Numbered from the stretch's first letter, positions 53,898 to 63,583 are shown. The stretch is 64,000 nucleotides of DNA from JBMOKU01 sp049324315 (GCA_049324315.1 JBMOKU010000057.1:124001-188000); one strand, 5' to 3'. A program made the numbers and translations. Notes: generated by a model not told the origin, from the sequence alone.

Positions 53898-55163
53898 ATG
53901 AAAACAAAAGCAGTACGTTTATATGGAGTAAATGATTTAAGACTGGAAGAATTTGAATTGCCTGAAATTCAGGATGATGAAATATTAGCCAAAGTAATTT
54001 CCGATAGTATATGTATGTCAACCTATAAGGCTGCTATTCAAGGGGCAAAACATAAAAGAGTTCCTGATGATGTTGCTGAGAATCCTGTTATTACAGGTCA
54101 TGAGTTTGCAGGAATCATTGTGAAGGTAGGCAAGAAGTGGGCTCATCAGTTTAAACCAGGGCAAAAATTTGCCATTCAACCGGCCCTTAACTATAAAGGG
54201 AGTCCTTATGCGCCAGGGTATTCCTATCCTTATTTCGGAGGAAATACGACTTACACGATTATACCTCCAGAAGTAATGGAGCTTGGTTTTCTATTGGATT
54301 ATGAGGGGAAAGCATTCTATGAGGCTTCTCTGGCAGAACCTATGTCTTGTATTATAGGTGGTTTTCATGCCAATTATCATACAGAAACCGGTAAATATGT
54401 TCACCATATGGGAATTGTGAAGGGTGGCAAAATGGCGCTGTTGGCTGGGGCTGGACCTATGGGACTGGGTGCCATTGACTATGCTCTTCATTGTGACCGT
54501 AAGCCGGGTCTGCTGGTGGTGACAGATATTGACGAAGAGCGATTGGAAAGGGCAAAGGCGCTGTTTCCAATAGAGGAAGGGTTAAAAAATGGCGTAGAGC
54601 TTCATTATGTCAATACAAAAAATATGGAAAATGCGCCTGCATTCCTTAGGGAACTTAGTGGAGGCACAGGCTTTGATGATGTGTTTGTCTATGCGCCGGT
54701 ACGGTCCCTGTTAAATGAAGCAGATATGATTTTGGGTAAGGATGGATGCCTGAATTTCTTTGCAGGCCCAACAGATACAGCATTTAAAGCAGAAGTCAAT
54801 TTTTATAATATTCATTATGCTCCGACCCATATTATGGGCTCTACAGGAGGTAATGATGATGATATGAGGGAATCCTTGGTTATGTCAGCAAAGGGACTTA
54901 TTAACCCAGCTGTTATGGTTACCCACGTTGGGGGGATAGACAGTGTTATCGATACAACCCTGCGGCTGCCGGAAATTCCAGGAGGAAAGAAGCTGACATA
55001 TTGCCATGTGGAAATGGAATTAACAGCCATTGAAGATTTCAAGGAAAAGGGAAAAAATGATCCTTTCTTCGCAGAACTGGCAGAAATTGTAGCGCGAAAT
55101 AATGGTTTATGGTCTGCCGAAGCAGAAGAATTCTTACTAACACATAAGTCGATAGATCAATAG
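53898..55163 (+). CDS. Zinc-binding alcohol dehydrogenase (SorE-like)
   Basis: A medium-chain dehydrogenase resembling L-sorbose-1-phosphate reductase. The zinc-domain start is unusual: SDSICMSTYKAAIQG, then ENPVITGHEFAGIIVKVG. The NAD(P) motif ALLAGAGPMGLGAIDYAL lies near residue 180. The length of 421 residues is longer than typical MDRs. In this operon it may oxidise the hexitol phosphate made by the PTS, in place of a classical MtlD, which is absent here. That role is inference. ATG 53898 follows GGAAGGTG by 6 bases; an ATG at 53883 overlaps that region. Confidence 0.78.
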   Translation: MKTKAVRLYGVNDLRLEEFELPEIQDDEILAKVISDSICMSTYKAAIQGAKHKRVPDDVAENPVITGHEFAGIIVKVGKKWAHQFKPGQKFAIQPALNYKGSPYAPGYSYPYFGGNTTYTIIPPEVMELGFLLDYEGKAFYEASLAEPMSCIIGGFHANYHTETGKYVHHMGIVKGGKMALLAGAGPMGLGAIDYALHCDRKPGLLVVTDIDEERLERAKALFPIEEGLKNGVELHYVNTKNMENAPAFLRELSGGTGFDDVFVYAPVRSLLNEADMILGKDGCLNFFAGPTDTAFKAEVNFYNIHYAPTHIMGSTGGNDDDMRESLVMSAKGLINPAVMVTHVGGIDSVIDTTLRLPEIPGGKKLTYCHVEMELTAIEDFKEKGKNDPFFAELAEIVARNNGLWSAEAEEFLLTHKSIDQ

Positions 55164-55181
55164 AGAAGGAGAGAGGAAACG

Positions 55182-55454
55182 ATGAAAGAAACGACTGTGG
55201 CTCTTAAGAATAGAGATGGACTGCATGCAAGACCTGCAGGGTTATTCTCGAAGGCTGCATCAAAATATAAAAGCGAAATTAAAGTGATAAAAAATGGTGA
55301 TGGCAGCAAGTGCTGCAATCCAAAGAGTATTTTATCTATCCTGAGCCTAGGGGCAAAGCAGGGTGATCAATTAACGATAACTGTCAATGGAGATGATGAG
55401 ACGGAAGCTTTGAAAGAATTGCAGCATTTGTTGGAACAGGAGTTTGATCATTAA
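55182..55454 (+). CDS. ptsH: HPr phosphocarrier protein
   Basis: The 90-residue protein has the active histidine in DGLHARPAGLF (near residue 16) and the regulatory serine region NPKSILSILSLGA (near 47), as in Firmicute HPr. It passes phosphate from enzyme I to the PTS permeases. Being inside a sugar-specific operon with ptsI, it may be the general HPr or a dedicated one. Strong GAAGGAGAG site. A CC pair at about residues 45-46 is uncommon. Confidence 0.92.
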   Translation: MKETTVALKNRDGLHARPAGLFSKAASKYKSEIKVIKNGDGSKCCNPKSILSILSLGAKQGDQLTITVNGDDETEALKELQHLLEQEFDH

Positions 55455-55466
55455 GGGAGGAAGAAC

Positions 55467-57188
55467 ATGAAATTGCTGAAGGGAATTGGGGTTTCTCCCG
55501 GTATTGCCATAGGAAAAGCACTGATTAAAGAAGATATCATTATAGAGGAAAAGCAATATAGCGTCCAGGACATTGAACAGGAATGTATGAGGCTGACAGA
55601 AGCAAAGGAAAAGGGCAAAAGACAGCTTCAGGATCTGTACGAGATAACATTGGAGAAGGCAGGTAAGCATGAAGCCCAGATATTTGCATCCCATACCATG
55701 ATCCTTGAAGACGAGGCTTTTATTGGTGAAGTGGAAAGCAAAATTAGAAGTGAAAAGGTTAATGCTGAATGGGCCTTAAAAGAAGTAAGTGGCCATTTCA
55801 TAAAGGTATTTGAAGGGATGGATAATGAATATATGCAGGAACGGGTTATGGACATTCGAGATGTAACCCAGAGAATGCAGTATAACTTACAGGGAATAGA
55901 AGACAATCATTTGTTGATGATGAATGAGTCGGCTATTATCATTGCCAAAGATTTGACGCCTTCTGATACAGTTCAGTTGGATACTGAAAAGGTATTGGGC
56001 TTTATTACAGAAGTGGGAGGCAAGACATCCCATTCTGCCATCATGGCCCGATCTTTAGAAATACCTGCTATTGCAGGAGTGGACCATATATGCTCAAAGG
56101 TTCAACATGGAGATTGGATTGTTTTCGATGGCTCTGAGGGTGCGATGTACATCAATCCCGATCAAGCTACTATTACGAAGTATCAAGAGAAGAAAGCTGT
56201 ACTGGAAGAACGTATGAGAATTCTATCTGCTATGAAGGAAAGTCAAGCAATTACAGTGGATGGAGTACATTTTGAAATTGCAGGTAATATTGGCCAGCCT
56301 GCAGAAGTAGATCGGGTAGTGGAAAAAGGTGGGGATGGGATTGGCCTATTCCGAACGGAATTCATCTACATGAATCGAAAGGATTTTCCTTCAGAAGAGG
56401 AGCAGTTTGAAGCCTATAAAAAAGTGCTTCAGAAGATGAAGGAGAAGCCTGTGGTTATCCGCACCTTTGACATAGGCGGGGATAAGGAACTGGATTATCT
56501 GCCATTTCCGGAAGAAATGAACCCATTTTTAGGATATCGTGCTATTCGACTATGCCTGGATCGAGTGGATCTATTTAAAACACAGTTAAGGGCCATTCTT
56601 CGAGCCAGTATATATGGAAATGCTAAGCTTATGTTCCCCATGATTTCGGCTGTAGAAGAACTGCGGCAATCCAAACATATTTTAGAAGAAGTGAAGGAAG
56701 GACTGCGAAATGAAGGGATAGCCTTTGACGAAAACTTGCAGGTAGGCATGATGATAGAGACGCCATCGGCTGTTGTGGCTGCAGATATGTTTGCGAAAGA
56801 GGTTGACTTCTTCAGTATCGGCACCAATGATCTAATACAATATACCATGGCAGTGGATCGTCTGAATCCACATGTATCCCATTTATATAGTCCTTTCAAT
56901 CCTTCTGTTTTACGAAGCATCAAAAGGGTCATTGATGAAGGGCATAAGGCAGGCATATGGGTCGGTATGTGTGGTGAAGCGGCAGCTGAGCCTAAGTTGG
57001 TACCTCTTCTGGTAGGTATGGGTCTGGACGAGTTCAGCATGAATCCTGCATCCATACTGGAAGTAAAGTGGATGATACAACAATATGCCAAAGAAGAGTT
57101 GCAGGATATCGTGAATGAAGTATTAGAACTAGCTACAATAGACGAAATAGAAGAGCTGCTAAAGGGTAAAATGAAATCTTTTGCCTAG
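55467..57188 (+). CDS. ptsI: PTS enzyme I (phosphoenolpyruvate-protein phosphotransferase)
   Basis: Enzyme I takes phosphate from PEP and gives it to HPr. The 573-residue protein starts LLKGIGVSPGIAIGKALI, has the phospho-histidine in GGKTSHSAIMARSLEIPA (near residue 190), and the PEP-binding barrel with GIGLFRTEFIYM, DIGGDKELDYL and SIGTNDLIQYTMAVDR. The Cys of WVGMCGEAAAEP is in place. Full length and intact. It is 12 bases after ptsH. Confidence 0.96.
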   Translation: MKLLKGIGVSPGIAIGKALIKEDIIIEEKQYSVQDIEQECMRLTEAKEKGKRQLQDLYEITLEKAGKHEAQIFASHTMILEDEAFIGEVESKIRSEKVNAEWALKEVSGHFIKVFEGMDNEYMQERVMDIRDVTQRMQYNLQGIEDNHLLMMNESAIIIAKDLTPSDTVQLDTEKVLGFITEVGGKTSHSAIMARSLEIPAIAGVDHICSKVQHGDWIVFDGSEGAMYINPDQATITKYQEKKAVLEERMRILSAMKESQAITVDGVHFEIAGNIGQPAEVDRVVEKGGDGIGLFRTEFIYMNRKDFPSEEEQFEAYKKVLQKMKEKPVVIRTFDIGGDKELDYLPFPEEMNPFLGYRAIRLCLDRVDLFKTQLRAILRASIYGNAKLMFPMISAVEELRQSKHILEEVKEGLRNEGIAFDENLQVGMMIETPSAVVAADMFAKEVDFFSIGTNDLIQYTMAVDRLNPHVSHLYSPFNPSVLRSIKRVIDEGHKAGIWVGMCGEAAAEPKLVPLLVGMGLDEFSMNPASILEVKWMIQQYAKEELQDIVNEVLELATIDEIEELLKGKMKSFA

Positions 57189-57280
57189 GGTAAAGGACAA
57201 TGAAAATGATCAACAGAACTTGGAGAAGGACTAGTACTTTTCCAAGTTCTACTTATATGAATGCAAAGGAGGAAAATCAT

Positions 57281-58510
57281 ATGAAAAAGGCCTTATGGAT
57301 GAAGCTAAGTATACGCTTAGCAGCTGCTGTGGGATTTCCTTTCATGATATTTTTTATTCTGCCATTTCAGATGAATAGTATCGTACAAAGAACTGCGTAT
57401 TTGCTTTTCTTCTTATGGATTGTGATCTGTTCACATTATGCTTTAAAGCCTATACATACTGTCATACAGAAAATAGAGGGGTTAAAAAAAGGAGACTATT
57501 CGGAATCTGCTAAAATCAAAACCAAGTATGAGATTGGTATCATCATGGGCTTATTAAATGAATTAGGAGGACAGTATAGAGGTTTTATTGAGAATATTGA
57601 AAATGTACTGCTTGAAGTGGCGGGGGTAGCACAGCGATTAGGTACAAGCATAGAGAAAAGCAATCAAGCCGTAGAAGAGGTATCATCAACGGTTGATGAT
57701 ATCGCAAGAGGTGCGGGTAGTCAGGCAGAAGATGCAGAAAGATGTGCCGTGCTGGTGAATGCCCTGGCGGTAAAATTCGTTGAATTGCAGCAGTCTTCAG
57801 AGGAAATGGCTGAGCTGTCCAAGCATGTCACAGAGGAGAAGAATAAAGGTGCTTATGCCATTGATGATTTAGAATCTAAAAATATTAGTGGGGAAAAGGC
57901 TGTCCAAAACATTGAGCAGGCAATCGTAAAGCTGAATGAGGAGGTACAAACCATTGGTAAACTGCTGCAGAATATTACAGATATAACCAAACAGACCAAT
58001 TTACTGGCATTAAATGCGGCCATTGAAGCAGCCAGAGTGGGGGACCGTGGGAAAGGATTTACAGTGGTTGCGGAGGAAATTAGGAAACTGGCTGAAGCGT
58101 CTGAAGGTCTGGCTAGAGATATGAAATCCAATCTGGAAGAAATAAAGCAGCAAAGTGTCGTAACAACATCTGCCATGGAGAATGTTAAGAAGCAAAGCGA
58201 ATATCAAAATGATGCTTTTATAGAGGTGAAAAACGTTTTTTATCAAATATCAAATTCAGTAAATATCATGGATGAAAAAATATCCTCCATTTCTTCCCAT
58301 ATCCAGTATATGAAGAATGATAGTGTGCAGGTGGTAGATGCCATCGAAAATATATCCGCCGTATCGCAGCAAACCGCTGCGGCGTCCCTTGAGGTCAGTG
58401 CTTCTCTGCAGAATACCGCCGCTGCTTCAGGCGAAGTCGTACAGGAGGCAGAATTGTTGAGTATGCTTACGGAAGCATTACAGATGGAAGTGTCAAAACA
58501 AAGACTGTAG
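57281..58510 (+). CDS. Methyl-accepting chemotaxis-type signalling protein, short sensor
   Basis: The 409-residue protein has two closely spaced membrane helices (about residues 10-30 and 40-60), leaving almost no extracellular sensor domain. HAMP-like sequence follows, then a signalling coiled coil with NLLALNAAIEAARVGDRGKG and FTVVAEEIRKLAE, the hairpin tip that contacts CheA/CheW. ATG 57281 follows AAAGGAGG; the longer frame from 57200 is not favoured. It directly follows ptsI, so it may respond to PTS traffic through its cytoplasmic part. That link is inference. Confidence 0.85.
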   Translation: MKKALWMKLSIRLAAAVGFPFMIFFILPFQMNSIVQRTAYLLFFLWIVICSHYALKPIHTVIQKIEGLKKGDYSESAKIKTKYEIGIIMGLLNELGGQYRGFIENIENVLLEVAGVAQRLGTSIEKSNQAVEEVSSTVDDIARGAGSQAEDAERCAVLVNALAVKFVELQQSSEEMAELSKHVTEEKNKGAYAIDDLESKNISGEKAVQNIEQAIVKLNEEVQTIGKLLQNITDITKQTNLLALNAAIEAARVGDRGKGFTVVAEEIRKLAEASEGLARDMKSNLEEIKQQSVVTTSAMENVKKQSEYQNDAFIEVKNVFYQISNSVNIMDEKISSISSHIQYMKNDSVQVVDAIENISAVSQQTAAASLEVSASLQNTAAASGEVVQEAELLSMLTEALQMEVSKQRL

Positions 58511-58740
58511 GGAACGATGTCCGCAGAGGCCACTGAAAGACACAGACTATTTGAGTAGATGGGGCAAGACTTGGGGCCCTGTTCCCATGTGTTGCCTGGA
58601 CGAAGTACTGGTTTCTCAACAGTCACGTCCCTCGTTGTTTCGGAGAATATTAAATTTCCTCGCTGTAGATATCTACATAGTTGTGAGATGTACACAGATA
58701 TGGTAGGATTACATATAAGATTTAAATATCCATTTAGGTA
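58511..58740 (+). other. Structured intergenic element of unknown type
   Basis: The 246-base gap opens with GTAGGGAACGATGTCCGC and closes with ACGTCCCTCGTTGTT, which can pair in part. Inside, GGCAAGACTTGGGG pairs imperfectly with TCCCATGTGTTGCC, giving a GC-rich hairpin. There is no ORF with a ribosome site. It could be a non-coding RNA or a large member of the GTAGGG repeat family. Confidence 0.35.
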
Positions 58741-58756
58741 GGAACTGGTGAGAAAT

Positions 58757-59443
58757 ATGAAAATTATAGGACACGAGCCCAGCTCTTTTATTGATTATCC
58801 GGATAAGATATGTACGGTATACTTTGTAGGAGGATGCAACTTCCGATGCCCTTACTGCCATAATAGTCATCTGGTGATGGGACAGGGAGATACCATTGAC
58901 GAGGAAGTTATTGAACAATTTCTGAAAAAAAGAAAAAGGTTCATCGATGGGGTCTGCGTATCTGGGGGAGAACCAACGCTTTATCACGACTTGCGTGATT
59001 TCCTGCGTAAGATAAAATCCATGGGATTACTGGTAAAGTTAGACACCAACGGGACCAATCCTCAAATGCTGGAGAGCTTGATAGCTGATGAATTGGTGGA
59101 CTACATCGCCATGGATCTGAAGGCGCCCCTTCATAAATATGAGGCCGTTACAAAAGCAAAGGTAAATATCGATGATATAAAGGAAAGTATTCGGATCATC
59201 CGAGCCGCAGGTATTGACTATGAATTTCGAACAACGGTATGCAAGGAGCTGCTGACAAAGGCTGATATCGTGGAAATTGCTGATACGATCAAAGGCAGTA
59301 GATGCTATACACTGCAGAATTTTAGAGACGGAGAGACTGTTCTGGCAGGATCAAATCAATTACATCCTTTTAGCACAGAAATGTTAAAAGAATTGGAAGC
59401 AGAAATACGCAGCCATTTTAAATTATTTAGAATTAAAACATAA
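58757..59443 (+). CDS. nrdG: Anaerobic ribonucleotide reductase activating protein, radical SAM
   Basis: The activase makes the glycyl radical on NrdD. The 228-residue protein has the radical SAM cluster motif in VGGCNFRCPYCHNSHLV (residues 24-40), with SGGEPTLYHDL and KLDTNGTNPQML following, as in the NrdG2/PflA-like group. ATG 58757 has GGTGAG close upstream; a GTG at 58748 lies within it. Even without the transposon it would be separated from nrdD by the mtl operon. The match is to the longer NrdG2 type, so a different glycyl-radical target is possible. Confidence 0.82.
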   Translation: MKIIGHEPSSFIDYPDKICTVYFVGGCNFRCPYCHNSHLVMGQGDTIDEEVIEQFLKKRKRFIDGVCVSGGEPTLYHDLRDFLRKIKSMGLLVKLDTNGTNPQMLESLIADELVDYIAMDLKAPLHKYEAVTKAKVNIDDIKESIRIIRAAGIDYEFRTTVCKELLTKADIVEIADTIKGSRCYTLQNFRDGETVLAGSNQLHPFSTEMLKELEAEIRSHFKLFRIKT

Positions 59444-59457
59444 GAAAATAACAGGTC

Positions 59458-59486
59458 TTGATTTATTTTCCTTTTTTTTATATAAT
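59458..59486 (+). promoter_or_regulatory. Promoter of the crcB transcript
   Basis: TTGATT (59,458-59,463), 17-base spacer and a perfect TATAAT (59,481-59,486). Transcription would begin about 40 bases before the fluoride riboswitch. Confidence 0.7.
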
Positions 59487-59534
59487 CATCTTATAATTGT
59501 AAATTTAAGCGTGGATAATATATTTTACATTAAA

Positions 59535-59634
59535 GGAGATGAAGCTCTCCGGGGATTGCTTCCGAAATGTCTTTAGGGACTAATAGCTTCTACTAATTTG
59601 TATACACTTGTGTACAATTAGTAGAAGCTTTTTT
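59535..59634 (+). ncRNA. Fluoride riboswitch (crcB motif) with terminator
   Basis: GGAGATGAAGCTCTCC at 59,535 is the P1/P2 start of the crcB motif, and ACTAATAGCTTCTAC completes the fold; GAAGCT and AGCTTC can form the pseudoknot. The same AGCTTCTACTAATT strand is the 5' arm of a long terminator (59,585-59,629) ending in six Ts. Fluoride binding would hold that strand and allow read-through. crcB follows directly, as in known cases. Confidence 0.88.
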
Positions 59635-59679
59635 GTTTTCATTTTATCAATATAAATGGGTGAAAGGGTGGATGCTTTT

Positions 59680-60081
59680 ATGTGGTCAAAATTTTTTGCA
59701 TTGGGACTGGGAGGATTTATTGGAAGCAACTTACGATACTGGATATCTAACTGGGTGATGGATCATCTTGGACAGTATCTGCCTTATGGGACTTTATTCG
59801 TAAATGGATTGGGATGCTTTATTTTAGGATTCATAACGGTATATGGGAATGAAGTCGTTGAGATTTCGCCCGTATTTAGAGTTTTTATTGGTCCTGGATT
59901 GTTAGGGGCATTGACTACATTTGCTACTTTTTCGTTAGAGACAGGTAACCTAATCAGGGAATCAAACTATTTATCGGCGGTTCTGAATATTGCTTTAAAT
60001 GTTGGCATTGGGCTCTGTGCTGTAGAACTGGGATTTCTTGCTGCAAAGGCATTGGCTGTTACAGCCCATGAAGCTGCTTAA
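59680..60081 (+). CDS. crcB: CrcB/FluC fluoride channel
   Basis: Fluc proteins export fluoride through dual-topology dimers in the inner membrane. The 133-residue protein has four membrane helices, with the opening FALGLGGFIGSNLRYWIS, the GTLFVNGLGCFILGF motif and TTFATFSLET, which holds the pore Phe and Ser/Thr residues. ATG 59680 is 8 bases after AAAGGGTGG; the ATG at 59656 overlaps that site's upstream part. It lies under the fluoride riboswitch and is 12 bases before the DUF190 gene. Confidence 0.93.
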   Translation: MWSKFFALGLGGFIGSNLRYWISNWVMDHLGQYLPYGTLFVNGLGCFILGFITVYGNEVVEISPVFRVFIGPGLLGALTTFATFSLETGNLIRESNYLSAVLNIALNVGIGLCAVELGFLAAKALAVTAHEAA

Positions 60082-60093
60082 AGGGGGTCTATT

Positions 60094-60423
60094 ATGAAGG
60101 TACAGGGGAAAGGAAAGCTGATTAAGATTTATACTTCCGAGAGTCATAAGTACAAAAGCAAACCACTGTATCAGGTTATTGTGGAGCGAGCAAAAAAGGA
60201 TGGCATGGCTGGGATCACTGTTTATAGAGGAATAGAGGGGTTTGGTATGCATCATAAAATTCACAGTACCCATATATTAACCTTGTCCGATGATCTGCCT
60301 TTAGTCTTGGAGATCGTTGATAGGGCTGAAAAAATAAATCAATTTCTATGTTCCTTGGATGAATTAATCAAGGAAGGCCTGGTTATGGTGGTAGATGATA
60401 TTCATATCATTAAATACTCCTGA
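60094..60423 (+). CDS. DUF190 family protein linked to fluoride export
   Basis: The 109-residue protein has the DUF190 pattern: GKGKLIKIYTSESHKYKSKP, AGITVYRGIEGFG, then LPLVLEIVDRAEKINQFL. The fold is PII-like. DUF190 genes often follow crcB, so a part in regulating or assisting fluoride export is likely, but the activity is not known. Ribosome site AAAGGGGG. It is in the same operon as crcB. Confidence 0.88.
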   Translation: MKVQGKGKLIKIYTSESHKYKSKPLYQVIVERAKKDGMAGITVYRGIEGFGMHHKIHSTHILTLSDDLPLVLEIVDRAEKINQFLCSLDELIKEGLVMVVDDIHIIKYS

Positions 60424-60491
60424 TAAATGGAAAATGTGGCTAAAATGAAAATAACAGGTTGATCGATATCCTATTGTCAGGAGTGGTATTG

Positions 60492-62249
60492 ATGCGAAAG
60501 CATTTTACGATGCGGTTGGATGAATATACAAAGGTTGCTGATGCACTGATTCATATAGCAAGCAATCTTGATAATGAAGCGTTGCTAAAGAAGGTACAAC
60601 AGCAGACTGAGAAAATAAGAAATACGGAATTTCATGTGGTTGTCATCGGACAGTTTAAACGGGGAAAATCTACGTTAATCAATTATTTCTTAGAGGACCA
60701 TATCCTTCCTACAGGCGTGGTCCCCATAACATCCATCGTAACCCATATACGATACAGCAAAATTGCGAAAGTGATTGTAACATTTAAAAATGACAAAAAG
60801 AAGGATGTTGCGTTAGAAACCATTGGAGAATACATATCTGAACAGGAGAACCCTCAAAATAGTAAGCAAGTAGACAAAATTGAAATTTTCTATCCATCTG
60901 AAATATTGAAAAATGGTTTTGTATTAATCGATACACCGGGGATTGGATCGATTTACAAGCATAATACAACGGAGGCTTATCGATATTTGCCTCAAGCAGA
61001 TGCGGCAATATTCCTGTTTTCTTCAGATGCTCCCATATCAGGATTAGAATTGGAATTTCTCTCTGAGATCAAAGAGCATTTTAACAAGATATTTTTCATA
61101 CAAAATAAGATTGATCATCTATCTGAGACGGAAGTCATTGAGAGCGCAGTATTTTCAACCAATGCCATTTCCAGACATCTTGGAAAGGAAATCAAGATAT
61201 ATCCGCTATCGGCTAAATTGGCTTTTGAGGGAAGAAGAAATAATGATGCGGTTCTGTTTCAGTGTAGTGGGATGGGTGTATTTGAAGAAGAACTAGAGCA
61301 ATTCCTATTTAACGAAAAAGGAGACTATCTGATTAAGAGCTATGAACAGAAGATATCTACCATAATAAAAGATGTTGAGGACCAAATTAACTTTCAGATA
61401 GATATACTCAATAGCCCCATCGAAACTTTGGAGCAGCAGTTGGAAGTATTTAAGGAAAAGGCAGCTGAAGTAACAAAACTAAAAAAGGAAACCCTGGCTT
61501 TGATAGAAATGGATTTAAAAGAGCTAATCAATGTAGTGGAACAAGATTTGCAAGCATTTCGTACCCAGAATGTGAAACTGATAAAAGAAGGATTAACCAA
61601 CCTATATCAGCAAAATCAGAATATGAAATTCAAACAGCTATCTGTTTTCCTTCATGCAAAGCTGGAGATTTTTATTGAAGATGCATATGCTGAGTGGGAT
61701 AGGGAACAGAAAATCAAACTGAGGGAAGACTATCAGAAGATTACGAAACGATTCACTGGCAGGCTGAATGAAGCGATTGATTTTATGAACCGTATTACCT
61801 ATGAAATATTTCGATTGAAGATGGCACAGCCGTTGGATGAGATGGCGTTTATTGACAAGGACACCTTCTACTTTAAGTTTGGAAGCTCAAGTCCGGCTTT
61901 TCTGGCGCCTAAACTAAAAGACTTTCTGTTTCTGCTGCCCAAAAAGGTTAGAGAAAAGATGATGCTTTCAGATGTACTTGACCGGGTATGTGAAGAGCTT
62001 GAGAAGAACGGCAATAATCTAAAATGGGATTATAGCTGTAAAATTAGAGACAGTAAATATGTATTTGATAGGGTGTATCAAGATAAAATGAATGACATCT
62101 TGACAGAAATAGAAAAGATCATTATGAAAACCATTGAAATAAGAAACAAGAAATCCAATCAGATTGAAAAGGACTTGCAGCAGTTTGACAGAGCTAGACT
62201 GGAAATAATGAAACTCAGAGAAAAAATGAATGCATTAAAATCTGTATAG
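60492..62249 (+). CDS. Dynamin-like GTPase
   Basis: The 585-residue protein has a dynamin-type G domain: P-loop GQFKRGKST (residues 53-61), the switch threonine in VPITSIVT, DTPGIGS, and QNKIDHL in place of the NKxD motif. A long helical stalk-like region (about 280-585) with several coiled-coil stretches follows. No membrane helix is present, so membrane binding would be peripheral. Bacterial dynamin-like proteins remodel or protect membranes, sometimes under phage attack; which applies here is unknown. The ATG at 60492 has GGAG upstream. It is between the fluoride operon and eno. Confidence 0.82.
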   Translation: MRKHFTMRLDEYTKVADALIHIASNLDNEALLKKVQQQTEKIRNTEFHVVVIGQFKRGKSTLINYFLEDHILPTGVVPITSIVTHIRYSKIAKVIVTFKNDKKKDVALETIGEYISEQENPQNSKQVDKIEIFYPSEILKNGFVLIDTPGIGSIYKHNTTEAYRYLPQADAAIFLFSSDAPISGLELEFLSEIKEHFNKIFFIQNKIDHLSETEVIESAVFSTNAISRHLGKEIKIYPLSAKLAFEGRRNNDAVLFQCSGMGVFEEELEQFLFNEKGDYLIKSYEQKISTIIKDVEDQINFQIDILNSPIETLEQQLEVFKEKAAEVTKLKKETLALIEMDLKELINVVEQDLQAFRTQNVKLIKEGLTNLYQQNQNMKFKQLSVFLHAKLEIFIEDAYAEWDREQKIKLREDYQKITKRFTGRLNEAIDFMNRITYEIFRLKMAQPLDEMAFIDKDTFYFKFGSSSPAFLAPKLKDFLFLLPKKVREKMMLSDVLDRVCEELEKNGNNLKWDYSCKIRDSKYVFDRVYQDKMNDILTEIEKIIMKTIEIRNKKSNQIEKDLQQFDRARLEIMKLREKMNALKSV

Positions 62250-62302
62250 GAGATTATCGTAATATAAGTGATAATCCTTAAAAACTAAAGGGGGTAATCA
62301 AC

Positions 62303-63583
62303 ATGAAAATCAAAAATGTAAAAGCAAGAGAAATATTAGATTCCAGGGGGAATCCAACCATTGAAGTGGATGTTGCTCTGGAAAGCGGCATCGTTGGAAG
62401 GGCTGCCATACCTTCTGGAGCTTCCACTGGTACTTTTGAAGCCGTGGAACTGCGAGATGGCGATAAAAGCAGGTACATGGGCAAAGGTGTGTTAAGCGCA
62501 GTCCGTAATGTAGAAGAAACCATCAAACCTGCAGTTGTTGGAATGTCTGTATTAAATCAAAGACGGATTGACAATGTAATGATTGAGTTAGACGGAACAG
62601 AGAACAAAGCAAAGCTGGGGGCCAATGCCATACTTGGTGTATCCTTAGCTGCAGCAAAAGCAGCGGCACAATATCTGGATATTCCATTATATCAATACAT
62701 AGGCGGAGTTAATGCCGTAACTGTTCCTGTGCCGATGATGAACATTCTAAACGGAGGAAAACACGCAGATAACAATGTAGACATTCAAGAGTTTATGGTC
62801 ATGCCTATAGGCGCCAAATCCTTCAAAGAGGGTTTGAAAATATGTGCAGAAGTGTATCACAGCCTTAAGACGCTTCTTAAAAAGCAGGGGTATAACACGT
62901 CCATCGGAGACGAAGGTGGATTTGCGCCGAATCTGAACTCTAACGAAGAGGCACTGCAGTTGATTGTAGAAGCCATTAGGGCAGCAAAATATGCTCCCGG
63001 CTATGAAGTCATGATCGCTTTAGATCCAGCGGCTTCGGAGTTTTATGAAGAGGGCAGGTATAATCTTGCAGGCGAAGGAAAAGTCATGACCTCCGATGAA
63101 TTGATCGAATACTATGCGTATCTGATTGGCAAGTACCCGATCATATCCATCGAAGACGGCTTCCATGAAGACGACTGGGATGCTTTCAGGAAAATGACGC
63201 AAAAAGTAGGCAAGAAAATTCAAATTATGGGCGATGATTTATACGTAACCAATCCAGAGAGACTGGCAAGGGGTATTCAAGAACATACGACAAACTCTAT
63301 TCTTATAAAGCTTAATCAGATCGGTACATTATCTGAGACGCTGGATACTATCCAAATGGCGCACAGGGCCGGATATACAACGGTTGTTTCCCATCGCTCG
63401 GGAGAAACAGAGGACACAACAATTGCCGATTTAGTGGTTGCTGTGAATGCCGGACAAATAAAGACCGGTGCACCTGCAAGATCAGAGAGAGTATCTAAAT
63501 ACAACCAACTGTTAAGAATTGAAGAACAGTTGGCTTCTACAGCAAAATATTCAGGCAAAGATTGTTTTTATAACCTAAGATAA
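62303..63583 (+). CDS. eno: Enolase
   Basis: Enolase converts 2-phosphoglycerate to PEP. The 426-residue protein has AREILDSRGNPTIEVD, PSGASTGTFEAVELRD, GDEGGFAPN, the metal ligands in ALDPAASEF, SIEDGFHEDDWD and MGDDLYVTN, the catalytic lysine in ILIKLNQIGTLSET, and SHRSGETEDT. All are intact. Ribosome site AAGGGGG. It makes the PEP used by the PTS operon nearby, but the two are not co-transcribed. Confidence 0.97.
   Translation: MKIKNVKAREILDSRGNPTIEVDVALESGIVGRAAIPSGASTGTFEAVELRDGDKSRYMGKGVLSAVRNVEETIKPAVVGMSVLNQRRIDNVMIELDGTENKAKLGANAILGVSLAAAKAAAQYLDIPLYQYIGGVNAVTVPVPMMNILNGGKHADNNVDIQEFMVMPIGAKSFKEGLKICAEVYHSLKTLLKKQGYNTSIGDEGGFAPNLNSNEEALQLIVEAIRAAKYAPGYEVMIALDPAASEFYEEGRYNLAGEGKVMTSDELIEYYAYLIGKYPIISIEDGFHEDDWDAFRKMTQKVGKKIQIMGDDLYVTNPERLARGIQEHTTNSILIKLNQIGTLSETLDTIQMAHRAGYTTVVSHRSGETEDTTIADLVVAVNAGQIKTGAPARSERVSKYNQLLRIEEQLASTAKYSGKDCFYNLR

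Noticed and set aside
58559..58741. 60-codon ORF between the chemoreceptor and nrdG genes
   Set aside because: No ribosome site and it lies in a foldable non-coding element.
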